From: Synchiropus splendidus | Lineage: Eukaryota; Chordata; Actinopteri; Syngnathiformes; Callionymidae | DNA: 64,000 nucleotides | Assembly: GCF_027744825.2 (NCBI RefSeq) | Contig: NC_071340.1 | Location: forward strand, 5,954,501 to 6,018,500 | Direction: 5' to 3' | Shown here: positions 1-12,144 of the stretch, one piece after another | Layout of the letters: each line of letters opens with the position of its first letter | Position numbering within the stretch: position 1 is the stretch's first letter | The notes under the pieces: generated by a model | Told to the model about the DNA's origin: nothing | Databases searched by the model: none | Seen by the model: the letters and a program-made list of their open reading frames with translations, nothing else | Translations under genes and position numbers: made by a program

Positions 1-2422
1 ACATTTATTGAACAGAAAGATAACGCGTGTTCCGTCAGACCCGTGATGAAATGTGCAACATTGAATTTGGCCCAATGCAGCTTCCTAAGGCAGTCAAATG
101 TTTGCATCATGGCTTCTCTGGAATAGTTCTGTTTATGTCTATGTCGGCATCTATCAATTCTTAATATATTTATTGGTGAGTGTGTTTGGCAGTGTGTTTT
201 GAGTGTAAACTAATTTAATCTAATCTTGTATCTTCTAATGAACATTGATCGTTTATCAGAAATTATACGATTTGACTTTTAGCTTATTACTTTTGTTCAA
301 CATTTTTTTATACCAGAGTTAAAGCAGGGCAGGGTTTAAGCCAGGGTTGCCCATTACGTTGTTCGCCATGTCGTAGTTGGTAAATCGCAGAGCCATGCAG
401 CGGACACACGGGTCCGGATTGATCTTTAAAATATCAAACTCATCTCATCTATGATTCTTATAACTCCCTTGGTCTCTAAACCACCCATCATGGCAGTGAT
501 CACTGCCTGCACTCACTTCTTCACCACTTTGAGGATTTTCCAAGTCGAGAGCGGGAGCTAATGGTGAGACACAGCAACTTCTTAGAATGTCAGCAAAGTA
601 TGTCTCTTGGTCACACTAGTGGCACCTTGGAATTCCTCTTGAAATGCTGACCGAGGTTTCTAGCTAGAGGGAAGTAAAACGGGTAAAATACAGAGCAAAG
701 CGATGCATATGATTCTGAGAAGAGATGTGAGCACATCTGGACACGCTGTCGCTTTACTCCAACTGTGTTTGTGTGCACATTTAAGCTGCTGCCCTTATGG
801 GATGAAGTGAAGATACAATGTTGTTCTCTGCTGGGTTGTAGTTTAACCGCAGTAGTTGACTCATCATCAGGTCACTTGTTGTTCTCTGACCGCTCCAGGT
901 TAATCCTTTTGAGATACTGCGGTTTGTTCTGGAGGAATGGTGATTAATCATTTTTGGAGTGTTGCACCTTCAATGTGAGTCGTCTCACATCAAGTGAGCA
1001 GGGATTACTATGTGGATTGCTTGTGTTTGGGTAGTGTTGTCTTCTATAAAGATTGTGGCTCCAGTCCTGGTCCTGTGTTTTACTCAGTCAGCCCTTCCCG
1101 TTTCAAAGCCGTCGAATGAAACTGTGAATTAGCAAATAGTATGGCTAACACATGGAAACCTCAGGACAAAATTGTTGATGGAGACCGTGTCATAGATGTT
1201 CAGAACAGTCAGGTTCTTCACCATTCAGAGGAATGTGGGCAGTGTTGATATTCGGAACCAGAACTCAACAGTTAATATATTAATATGACACATTATTGTT
1301 GTTATTGTAACATATTAATATGAGTATAAAATAACAACTACCATGCAGAAGAATATTCTATCCATTCTTGCTTGTATTCTCGCAGTTTAGTTTCTCCTCA
1401 ATTTTGAATGGCTGAGGCGACCAGAAGTGAGCACCGATCAGAACCTGGGGAGGGTTGTTGCCACATGGAGCATTAATGGCTTAAGTGACCGCATTAGCGT
1501 TCTGCGCTTGCCTCATTTTGTTATCAATGGACTGGAAAATTGCTGCATAGCCGCATATTGGCGAACAGACATGACTCCGCCGGGCTGATTATGGAAATCA
1601 ACCACTTCAGGTCGTGCTTTATCACAGTGACCCTGCGAAGGCCAGACTGAAGTTTTCGCCTGAACTTACTGTGTGGGAAGTCTGGGCTGGAGGATGGATA
1701 GAGAATATGTCTTTGTCCACTGCTTGTAACTTGGCCAGTTAAGTTCAGCACATTGCTGAAGTGATGTATAAGACAGGAAATCAGTCATGAGTTGTATCTT
1801 TCAAAAGGATTATTTAGATGTTAAGACCTATTTACTGGGCGAAAAGTATAGTCTCATCAATGCGCAATGGCTTCCACAGTTCAGCCATGAACTCTGCATC
1901 ACATCCAAAAGGACCCACCAACTACTGTTCATCCTGAAACAGTGTTAGGTCTGTAGCTTCTTGGCTCCAAAATACTGTAATAAGTTGGTCCACTTTCTTC
2001 ATGGCTGCTCTGCCCAGCTCCCAGTCCAATTTCTACTGTATTTGTAATTGACAAACCCTACAAATCTCTGCTTCTTTACATTTTTAGTAGGCCTCATGAC
2101 ATGAGCAAATATAATGATGAAGACACTCTTCAATATTGATTTGACAATAAATAAAAAAAGACCTTTCCAAAGTTTTCAGAAACGTTTGCAGTCTTGGTTG
2201 ACTGGTCTTCAATTACTGGTGCTTCTGTTTGTGGTCAAGCTGCAGCTGATGATGAAGGTTGGTGACTGCTGTGACTGCTCTGCAAGTCCTGCGCGGTGCT
2301 GTGAAGTAGGTCTGTGAATTAGGGTGCCCAACTTCCTCCTCCAATTTTTCTGTTGTTTTTCATTTGTTCATTTGCTATGATCTCTAAGGATGTTAAGGCG
2401 TTTTCTACTTCACACAAGGCTT

Positions 2423-2424
<2 letters not shown>
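1..2424. other. Intronic sequence, nothing identified
   Basis: No repeat family, RNA gene or coding exon was recognised on either strand. A short AT-rich patch near 1270-1325 carries two imperfect copies of an ATATTAATATGA-like string. A 66-codon minus-strand frame near 1832-2029 is broken by an internal TAG and was not accepted as a gene. Confidence 0.5.

Positions 2425-2475
<51 letters not shown>
2425..2475. repeat. (TA)n microsatellite
   Basis: About 25 uninterrupted TA dinucleotides, preceded by TTTG and followed by TGTACA. The array is self-complementary and likely to be length-polymorphic. It also produces the isoleucine/tyrosine run in a chance reading frame. Confidence 0.97.
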
Positions 2476-2480
<5 letters not shown>

Positions 2481-2948
2481 TTCATCTTCCTGGTTTGATG
2501 ATAGGCAGCGTTGTTTCTCTCATGAAAATACATTTTTACAGATTTTTCAATTTGCATCATTGAAAATCATGTTTTCAATTCCACCGATTATTGTTATCTG
2601 CCTGCGCAACTGCCTGGTCTAATGACAAGCATGTTAAGGCTTAGCATGTCAGTACCCACCGGATAATAAAGGTGAATTTACGTTGAAGTCCATTTATCCA
2701 CAAGAGAGAACAAACACCTAAAAGAACCTTTGCAATAATGTACTTTCCATTTTCATTTCCCACCAGGGGTCCCCACAGCAGGTCAGCCTCCTCCACTGTA
2801 ACCTATGTTGAGCACATGTAGAGTACATGCACTTTGTCTGATGGGGATGTGGGTGTGGAAAAAAAAGATGGATTTACAAGAATTAATTATTATTTTTATT
2901 AATCTATGAATCAGATAACCAACCATGTACTCAAAACAAAAGTGATAC

Positions 2949-3010
2949 ATTATTATTATTATTATTATTATTAATAAAAACAACTAATAATACGCAAAAC
3001 AAAAATGATA

Positions 3011-3050
<40 letters not shown>

Positions 3051-3103
3051 AATAATAATGACGACAACAACAACAACAACAACAATAATAATAATAATAA
3101 TAT
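2949..3103. repeat. Compound ATT / AAC / AAT microsatellite
   Basis: Two (ATT)n tracts (2949-2975 and about 3010-3050) are followed by (AAT)n, then (AAC)n, then (AAT)n again. Because ATT tracts lie left of AAT tracts, the array can fold back on itself. The segments just before the two ATT tracts (near 2934-2948 and 2995-3009) resemble each other, both containing AAAACAAAA then TGATA, which suggests a local tandem duplication of flank plus array. Confidence 0.95.
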
Positions 3104-5691
3104 GATCAATGAAATGGACTGGCAAATATGTTGGCTTTAATTTTTTTATTAAGGTTTGACAAAAACATGTATCTTTTTGTTTTTGCGGACCTGATCTCTC
3201 AGAACAATAAATATTTTTGTTTGACTATGGATGAGTCGCTAAACTGGTGGGATCCAGTTTGTGCAGATCGACAAATATGGGACAAATATTATTTTGTGAT
3301 TTTAGAACTTTTCATCCTGTTGTGAGTCAGTTGGAATCCTGACTACATGATCGCTAGAGACGGCTGTTTGATGTACCCACCCTCTTCTCATAGGAGCAGC
3401 TCTTCTTGCACTGTTGGAAGTCAGAGCTACTGTGATATTTGGTTGTTGGAGGTGTTAAGAAAATAAATGATTTAAAAGTGGACACATCTGTGAAAATAAA
3501 TTCACATAAGAACAATTCATGCTCAGTCGGTTCATGTGGTGAACAAATGCAGCACCCTGCGTCTCATTTGAAAGGTTGTACCCTGGAGACTTTTGAAGGA
3601 CATTTGAGGACATTTGAACCCAGGAGTTAAGTGGACAAAAATAAAGGAACAATACCCTCTCATGAAAAGAAATGATCAAATCATTTAAAAATGGTTCAAA
3701 TGTGAGTGTAGGGAATGTAGTGTATTTCACGGAGTGCTGTGTCCAATGAGACACACAACCAGACGGCACATCAGTTTTAGCCTCTTGAATGCAGTATTGG
3801 TGTCATTAACTCTTGTGTACTTGTGATTGTCTCTTGTCCTCCTCAACGTGCCCACATTCACAATGTCTCTGTTGTGAAACATTGCTGTTGTTTCAGAGCA
3901 CTGTAAGTTGAGTGTAACACACAACAAAAGGAATGACAAAATAGTAAAATAGTACAATCGTGGTTTACATGCAGAAGAGGGAAAACTGAATTATGGTGCA
4001 ATGTCTCTTCCGTGATGAAGGGTGGCGCCATCAGCGCTGCTGTCTCCCCAGTTCCCTGAGTAAGAACGCAGAGCTGACACGTAGTGAGATGTTTTCAGAC
4101 TGTTATATTGAGAGGTCCAGAATCAGCCCAGTGGAGCGACGGCCCGCTGCCACTGTAGGTACCAAGCCGTCCTACCTGCCACAGGATGATGACGTCACTT
4201 CCGGCAGATACTTTTCTTGCATGTTTTAATGAGCCAGAGAAAAAAGAATTGAAGGGTTTTCTAGCACGTTCTACCATGTGCCTAACATTTAGATCTGCAA
4301 AATAACAACAGAATGATAAAAACAAATGTGTGAGGTTTTTGTTCCAGCCCAACTGGCTCACACCACTTGTCAGTCTGCTGCTGCTTATTTGAGCTGAGAC
4401 TGCATGGGTGAGACTGTGTGAGCTTGATGGGTTGAAACACAAACCTGCACCTACTGAGGCCCATTTTTGCGACACTTTGGACACCCCTGACTTACGACAT
4501 CAGAGCCTCCAGATGATGTTCATGATCCACTTGTGCACACAGAGTGTAGATGTAGAGTCTAGATATGTGACAGGTGAACGGTGGAACAGTGGAAGAAAGA
4601 GTAGATTGCAAAAGCTACTTAAAATGTCTTACAACTTAGATGACTTAAGTTACTTTGGATGGACTTTAAGATGTTGTCAGTGCACTGACACTATGTCTGC
4701 ATGTATCTCACCAATTTGTATTGAACACCAGCTCAGGTAGTCATGTTGAAGTCTGACTAAACCTGTCAAAGCCACCTGACATGTCTGATCTGACTGGAGA
4801 TCATTAGCTGAGTTGCAGTTTAAAGTGTAACCAGCCTAATCATTCATGGTTAGGGCACTCTGGACTTTTACTTTGAAATAGGTGACTGCATAGTCACACT
4901 GTTGAAAACAGACTCATGCTGCTACACTTGCAATGCGCCTTTCTAGCATGGACAGTGACTGTTTTTGAGTTAGCATGACCTTGTCTGTTCCCGATGGAAC
5001 TGCGACTGTTTCGAGAGCTGTCAGGATCAGGAATAGTAATTGGAGCGTTTATTCCACCGGTCCCAGAGAGATCTGAATACTGAATCTTGTGCAACATGTG
5101 CACTTGTTGAAGCAAGCTGCTGCGCATGCCAGCGCCCTCTAGTTTGTCAAAGTCTGGTCCATCGAACTTCTGCGACTACTACATATAAAGAAATATTACT
5201 ATCTGTTCTTCCGTACTGGTCACTGAAGATACGCTCAGTTGACTTGATTCTGTTAGTTCATTCCTTTGACTGCATCCTAATATATTTTAGATTTTCTGCC
5301 ATAATCCCAAAATCTTTGAATGAGAACAGGCTCACGTCTTACCTCTCTATATGTGCAGCTGATCTTCAGTCAGTAAATCAATTCTGCTCATTTCCTTCTT
5401 TGTCAGTGCAACCAAACCATCAGCCATTAATCTGAGCATTGGATCTCTTCAATCTCACTGTGCGACCTCCTCTTCCTGACAGTCCTTCCCTGGAAACTGT
5501 GTGGTCTATTTAGATTTCATCTCTAGCGTTTGTTGAGTTTCAGTTTTTGCATTTTGGGATCGGAATTTCCTATAAGGTGTTATAACTGAACTACAGCTTG
5601 AAGGTGTTACCATTGTTTTTTGTCCAACCCCTGTATCTTGTTCTGTGTTCTTCCAGGTGTCACTATTGCATAGTCTTGTATCTTTGCATAT
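3104..5691. other. Intronic sequence, nothing firm identified
   Basis: No repeat family or exon was recognised. Minus-strand frames at 3455-3769 and 4095-4484 and a plus-strand frame at 5040-5435 have no recognisable domain and no splice context. The only notable site is a CRE/ETS-like composite motif at 4190-4204, listed separately. Confidence 0.5.
4190..4204 (+). promoter_or_regulatory. CRE-like palindrome joined to ETS-type site
   Basis: TGACGTCACTTCCGG combines the full CREB/ATF palindrome TGACGTCA with a CTTCCGG ETS-type core. This arrangement is common in vertebrate promoters. Here it lies deep in an intron, in a slightly GC-richer patch with no recognised exon nearby. Whether it is bound is unknown, and a chance or repeat-derived match is possible. 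Confidence 0.3.
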
Positions 5692-6596
5692 ACTTGTGAC
5701 AGTGACGTGCGGTGAGGTTTATGGCTGGTGAGGCACTGACTTCATAACAACCAGATTTACAAACACCTGAACCCTACACAGTAGTCTGTTCACCATTTGA
5801 TTGGCAGCAGTTGACAGGTTATGTTAAAAATCCCATATCAGCTTTTTGACATACAAACTGCAGTATACAAAAAAAGCACAAAAAAAACAAACTGCAACAA
5901 CAAGCGGAGTCAGCGCGGGGCAGCGGTCTGGGACTTGCGATGTGTGCGGATGTTTGATAACGCATGTGTTTTCGCCTTTATTAGGCTGATAAACATCTGA
6001 TTTTATTGACTGACAGATTTGCTTATCAATAATGCCGCGCTCTACAGTAGCTATTTTCATTGCTGTGGTCTCACAATTGTCTGCGTAGAGGAAAGACACT
6101 GATTTTCCCCAAGTTACTGCAGATCGCAAGAAGAATCCCTGGGATCACAAGTGCCCCCTACCATGAGGCAGGAGAACTGCCTGCCTCACTTTGTGGCTTT
6201 TCACGGCGGTTTTATAATCCCTCAGCGCAAGAAACTAGTTGCACATATACAGTTGTTGACCAAAAAAATCCTGATATCCATCAGCTATACAATAGTATAC
6301 AGCGACATACAGAGAGACAGCAATACGTTCTAACTGCATGCCAGCACGGCTAGTCGAGTCACTGCGCCATCTATGGTGAGGCTCAGCAGGTGGCTGCCTC
6401 ACCGCGCTTCTCTTCTCAGTATTTGTACAGTAAATGTGACAATTCAGCCATTTTGAGTAAAAACCTAAAACTGGTGAAATAAAAAAAAAACATTCATAGT
6501 GTAAATCAGTGGATAAATATAACCACTTAATATATATTTTTTTCATTTTACATTTTTTGTTTTTGCCTCACCTGCCTCCCCTGCACTCACTTGTGA
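5692..6596. repeat. 8-bp target-site duplication flanking hAT-like element
   Basis: ACTTGTGA occurs at 5692-5699 and again at 6589-6596, immediately outside the two ends of the 889-bp element. An 8-bp direct duplication is the signature of hAT-superfamily transposase insertion. Confidence 0.8.
5700..6588. mobile_element. Non-autonomous hAT-like DNA transposon (889 bp)
   Basis: The left end begins CAGTGACGTGCGGTGAGG. The right end, read on the other strand, begins GAGTGCAGGGGAGG, so the ends are imperfect inverted repeats, and both sides carry the 8-bp duplication ACTTGTGA. The heptamer TGAGGCA or its complement occurs five times inside (5729, 6164, 6182, 6395, 6564), including near both ends, like the subterminal motifs that hAT transposases bind. 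No transposase reading frame is present: the longest frames are about 100 codons with no recognisable domain. It would therefore need an autonomous relative to move. The opening sequence resembles a repeat I have seen in many fish genomes, but I cannot name the family. Confidence 0.75.
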
Positions 6597-6723
6597 TCCT
6601 TACATATTTTTCACACTGAAATGTCTCTAAAGTTGTATCAAGATCAAGATGGTGCAGGCAGTGTTCCGAAATGTCGCAAAAAAACTAAATTATGTTCAAT
6701 GCTAAAAATGTAGTCCCCAGATA

Positions 6724-6766
6724 TGTGGACTTTTGCTTAACCTGTTAGGTTAAGCAAAAGTCCACA
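6724..6766. repeat. Perfect 19-bp hairpin with 5-nt loop
   Basis: The left arm TGTGGACTTTTGCTTAACC (6724-6742) and the right arm GGTTAAGCAAAAGTCCACA (6748-6766) are exact reverse complements around the loop TGTTA. It lies about 130 bp right of the 889-bp hAT-like element. The stem is short for a microRNA precursor. It may be a cruciform-forming palindrome or a remnant of a small inverted-repeat element. Confidence 0.9.
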
Positions 6767-9700
6767 GCTCAGTGTCACCAAGAGAGGATCTCGCCTCATG
6801 GTTCAGCTGGACCTATACATCCAGCGCTGAGTCTAGTCTAAAGCTTTTGTGAAAAGCGTCTTCCTGGGTGTTGCTGAACAAAAGCCTACAGCCTAGAGAC
6901 TACAGAGGCTACAAAGGAGATGTAGGTCAACACTTTGCACTGCAACCACACAGAGACATTCAATATTCTACAAGGCTATATAGTTCTGATGCTCGACATT
7001 TGGGCCCCACGTTGGTTTGTCTGTGTAAAACAGGAGTCCAACCCACAACCGCCGCAAAGTTCTGGTCAACATCCATCAGCAGTTGTTCACCACAAAGAAA
7101 AAAAAGTACAATACTCCCTAAGCCACAAACAGGAAGACGTTCTTTTTGTTTCTCCGAGCACCCGTCCCAAAATGTCCTTGGCATGACAACAACAACTGAA
7201 GGCCAGATAAGACTGAAAGTGTCAAAACCCACAGAGATTCATGGTCCTGGGAATGCCAGCGGCTGCTCCCATCCTGCTTTAGAAAAAGAGGGAAGTGAGG
7301 TGGAAGTCTATACTGCTTATTGGTGGAGCATACTCACTGCACAACCCACACAGAAACGTATGATTCCCAACATGATGGCAACAAACATTTTTTTTATTAA
7401 TTCTACGGTGTCAAACCCATAGGATAATCTCAACCTGTGCTGTGTTTCCTCCCGCCCATGACTCATGACCACGTTTGGTTAATAACACTGTACCAAAATC
7501 TCAATCCTCAAGTGGAGGCACCAAGTGAAAAGTCCAGATCATAGTCCTTGCTTGTCTACAATCCCAGAAAGAAAGTCTTAGCAGAATGAGTGGATTACCG
7601 TGATGAAGTGGCTCACCAACCTTTTAGCAACCATGAGCCACTCCAAGGGGCACTGTTTGACCCGAAGGGCTACCACCAGTTCAGTACATGGATGATAAAT
7701 GATATTCCTCTCAAACACTTCAGTTTTCACAAGCAATTACCTTCTACAAAAAAAAAAAATCAAACAAAATTCAGACTGCATCAGTTTAATTTGAAACATT
7801 GCACAACGTGGAACACTGTAGAACTGCTCTTTAAATTGTTCTTTTGTTAAATCAGCCAAAAAAAACATTCACACTTATTTTTCATTTCCACGTGTCATTT
7901 CTCTCTCCTCGCTCTGCGCTGCTTCCATCCTCATGTCTGTTTGCATTGCACTCAGCTCAGCACTGGCACAGAGACACAAGCAGGCGCATTGCACCGCGCT
8001 CTCTTATATGGATATATGGATTTATTTCACTTTCTTTTTTGTAAAAGTTTGTTCGCTCTTGGTCAAAATGTGCTTATACATTGAACAAATTTCACTTGGT
8101 GTGGTGACACATATACGTGGTGGAGATGGGCGGACACAGGTGAGACAGACGGGCCATAACGCTTCTGGCAAGTGAAAAAATTGAGATGGAATTAACAGTG
8201 TAGTCTGTGAAAGAAATGTATTTGTCGTGCATTTTAGCCTCAACAAGTCTCAAAATAGATGGATTCATGAGGAACATCAATCAGTTTGACATACAATAAA
8301 TGATAAGAATAACATTGTAAAAGTTGTTTCAAGTTCTTTGATGTCCAGTGTCTTTAATTCTGCACTGTGACTTTAATATTAAGATGGAATGTTAACTTGT
8401 ACGTGAAGCTTCTAGACACGTATTTTAAATATAATGTAACTATTCAGTTAAACATCTATACAGTTCACAGACTAATAAAAGGCTTTTATTTAATTTCACA
8501 AATTTTCCATTTCTCAACCTATTGAGGAATTTAGCAAACTGCTGTATTCCCATCACTGTTTTAAACATTTATAAACACCGACCTCCATAGCTGGTGTAGA
8601 CCATGGCGAGGTGCAGTGTCATGGTGCCCTCTAGTGGTGCGTTCGTGCAAACTATTCGGAATCAGGAACCTATCATGTAGATAAGACCAAGTTATGGTGG
8701 CCAGACTCTGATGCTTTGGACAAGTGGAGAGAAGAGACGGGGCTGGGTGCAGGTTGCTGTGGCAACCCCTGACGGGAGACACACATGGACAATACACAAT
8801 TTGTAGATTGTCATGTAACAAAGTCTATGTTCTTCTGGGTGTGATCCTAGTTCCTAATACACTATGGATTTTTCCTGATAAGGCACATCTTTCATTTAGG
8901 GAATTGTCTTTATTTTGAATTGTTTAATGATGACTCACCCATTTGACATATTTTTACTAATAATGTTTAGTAATATTTCTTGTTTTTCCTGATAATATTG
9001 TTTCTTTACTCTCTTGTCTATTTAGACCCACAAGACTTTTTAATTAAGTCGTATTTTGTTGTGCACCAATCGATTTTACATTTTCCATCATTTCCCATTA
9101 ATAAACTGACAAATTGGTCTCCTGGCATCTCCAATATTGGGAGCGTGAGCACCTGACTTAGCTCCTTCATGGACTCAGGAGTGGAGCAGCTGGATGGTGT
9201 GTGGTCACTCATGCCTCATTATGTGGTTTACAGCATTGTCATAATGTGCTCCAGCAGAAGAGGACGTGATGTTGAAGTCAAGCATTTACTTCCCATTAAA
9301 ATGCATCACATTGATCCAACTCTTTCTCCATCATCCTGTTCACAACACACAGTAACTCTGTTATTCTTAGATCTACGTAGTTTAACAGCGCGTCTGTTGC
9401 ACCTCAGCCGCCTAAAACAGCCTCATTAATGTCCCTCCTGTGGATCGGGTTCGTAATACCGTTCTATAAACCGAGTTCCGAGGCTGTATTTTGAAGTTCA
9501 TGGTTTACAGTGAAGCTGAAGACAATAAACACGATTGCGTCACAAGTGACGATCAAACAAAACTGTAAAAGAAAGCTTAATGAAACACTTGCTCCCCTAA
9601 ACTATTTTGGAATGACGTTTCATTTCAACTTGGCATCAGAGGATGGCTTACGTGGGTTTGTGCTTCAAGAACAACAAAGTCTGTCGTCCTGTATGGACAT

Positions 9701-12144
9701 GTTTGCATTATTCAACATAGTAAACCAGGTTCCTATTTGGTCCCAGTGGTGTTTGTGTGATCGGCCGGAATCTCAATGCAGATTGGTGTTTGTGGTCTGA
9801 TGTTATACTCATGGGCTGCAAGGTGGCTCTGAATGAAATCCATTGTGGTGCTTGCTGTGGTCCTGAGGGTGAGTTAGTGTGACTGACCATTGAACGTTGT
9901 CATGAGACATTCTATCTAACTAATGTGTGATATTATTTCTGTTTTGTTGTTGACACTAAATGTTGTTCATGGGCATTAGCATCGCTATGCCATGTGGGTT
10001 GTTACACTTTTATCTCCAGTTCTTTGTGGAAAATTAACAAACCAGCTATACTGAACCCACAAGTGTGTTCCATTCCTCCGTATTGCACCAGGTCGAGTCG
10101 CTGAGACGGCAGCTGAAGTAAAGCCAGACTTCTGGGTGAAAAACAGAGGTGTTCCCAGGTCATTTTAGAGACATCATCTCTCTCCATTTATTGATGCTTT
10201 TACTAGCGGCATGTTGGTAAAAAGGCGGCAGACCTGCCAGCATTCTTTCCTCATTAGCTCAAAGGCCTTTGAACAACACTTGACTTTACAATGTGAAACT
10301 GCTTTAACACAGAAACACTCATTAGTTGTGTTTTTTCTACCATACTTCATGTTATGGTTTTAAGTCATGCAAGGATAAACTTTAGATTAGTTAAGGCTTT
10401 CCAATAACTGTCCTCTAGATGGAGCCATTTAGTCATTGGGAGGCATGCGCGCCTCAGTAGGAATGCGCACATTATCTCTTGTTTTACAGTTAGATTTCCT
10501 CATGTCTCAACTTTAATTTTGTAAGTCCACTAAAGATCATCCCAAGAATAAGTCAAGACTACAACATTGCATTATAATAACAATCTGATGGATCATGTCA
10601 TCTATCACATTGACTCTCATCTCTCCATGTGTCTCTGTTTGAGTGTGCGTCCTTCCACATTACACACACACTCACATGTATAATATATGAACTCAAAGTG
10701 GCTTGTCCATCTATTCGCGAATACAACTAGCTAGGCAGCATCTAATTCAGTTACGTCTCTTTTAAGTGTTGTAACTGATAATGTTCAAAAGCAAATATGA
10801 ATCTTTAACTTGGATGGTTGATAAGAAAAGTTTTTCCGTAGTGTGGCTTTGTAGCGACCCAAAAAGCCTGGCATGCCATCTGTGATGTTGATGTGATGTG
10901 TGCTGTAGCGGTGCAGTGTCGAGGTAACTGTCATCGGTATAAATTGTGAAATCTAGTTTTCTTCAAAAGAATTTGATGCTAAATGGACGTTTATGTGGTG
11001 AGATTGGTGTGCCGATATGTTTGTGATGTATGGCTCCAATTTTCAGCGCTGACATTCGGCTAGAAGTTTAAACGTCTTCCCACAGAAACTGCTTGATGTT
11101 CAAGAGGTCAAACAAAGTTACTTTAGCAAACCGTTTTCATCGCCGGCTTTAGCTGCGGTTCCTCTGAGTCTTTATCTTAGGCATCACTGGATGTATGGAA
11201 AACCTCTGGACAGTTCACGACCAACTCTGTGGTCACATTTGAAGCAATATGGACTAGCTCACAACAGCCACATGAAAGGCATTTTAGAGGATTAAGACTT
11301 TTGCAATATCACCGTCTTTTGTTCTGGCTTGGTTATTGTGCGTCGTCTCCACCGAAGAGCCACATGAAACGCTTGCGCCTCCATGATGGATCTTACTGGA
11401 TGTGACTGCTGTGACCCTTGGATGCAGTAACATAAGACAATTTAAGAGGACTTAACACCAGACTGCAAATCAACTCCAGCAGATTTCCTCACGGTTGAAC
11501 GTACATTTACGGCTTTTCTCTGTGGCAGGGAGAAGTTTTCCCACTCGCTGAGATTCTGTGTTCTTCTGGGGAACTGGGCTTTCTTCAGAATCTGTGTAAT
11601 GTCAGAGGAGGGCCTGTGATGGATCATGGCATGGTCCGCCTCTGCCTGTGCTTTCCTGACTTTGACTAAGTAAATGTTTCCCTCTGTGCTCTTTTTTTAA
11701 AGGTTGCTTTTGCACAACACAGCCGTCTTCACATCTGCCTATCAGCCTTGGCTCTGGATGCGCGTTTGCACATGTGACTCTTGTGACTGTCTGTGGGCCA
11801 TCTTTTGTGGTCCAATGTGGAGGGTCGTCTATCTAGCCGGAGGGTTTTGTGTGTGTAAATATAATCTTGTGTTTATTTATGGATCTAATTTTTCCTGGAA
11901 TGTTTGAGCTGAGTTCGCGTCAGACCAAGCACTCTGTGTTACGCAGTGTTGGGGAAGCTAGTGAGCTAGTAGCTTTCAAAGTGATATGTTGTTCTAACGC
12001 TGGTGTTATGATATATGTTCTGGAGTTGGGTTTGAAAAAGACAAGTCATGGATGAGTTGGGTTACAGATGCCAGAAATCTGCCGCACTGGGGACCAAAAC
12101 TTGAAACACGCTCTAAGTTTGGCCTCAACAACATTTGTTTTTAT
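6767..12144. other. Intronic sequence with little recognisable content
   Basis: A 184-codon open frame at 6868-7422 has no recognisable domain and is about the longest expected by chance in 64 kb. One short repeat-like stretch (7605-7680) is listed separately. The remainder, including 8000-12000, shows no exon, RNA gene or repeat family that I can identify by eye. Confidence 0.5.
7605..7680. repeat. Probable decayed interspersed repeat
   Basis: The string around GTGGCTCACCAACCTTTT, followed by GAGCCACTCCAAGGGGCACTG and then GAAGGGCTACCA, resembles a widespread vertebrate interspersed repeat whose usual text has GAGCTACTTC and GAAGGGCTACCAG. Ends and target duplication could not be defined. 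The match is from memory of the repeat pattern, so confidence is low. Confidence 0.3.

Noticed and set aside
1832..2029. Minus-strand 66-codon frame with one internal TAG, first thought to be a decayed gene
   Set aside because: One stop in 66 codons is unremarkable, and no protein family was recognised.
6724..6766. Hairpin considered as a microRNA precursor
   Set aside because: The 19-bp stem is too short and the loop too small for a normal precursor.
6868..7422. 184-codon open frame on the + strand
   Set aside because: No recognisable domain, signal or splice context. About one frame of this length is expected by chance among six frames of 64 kb.
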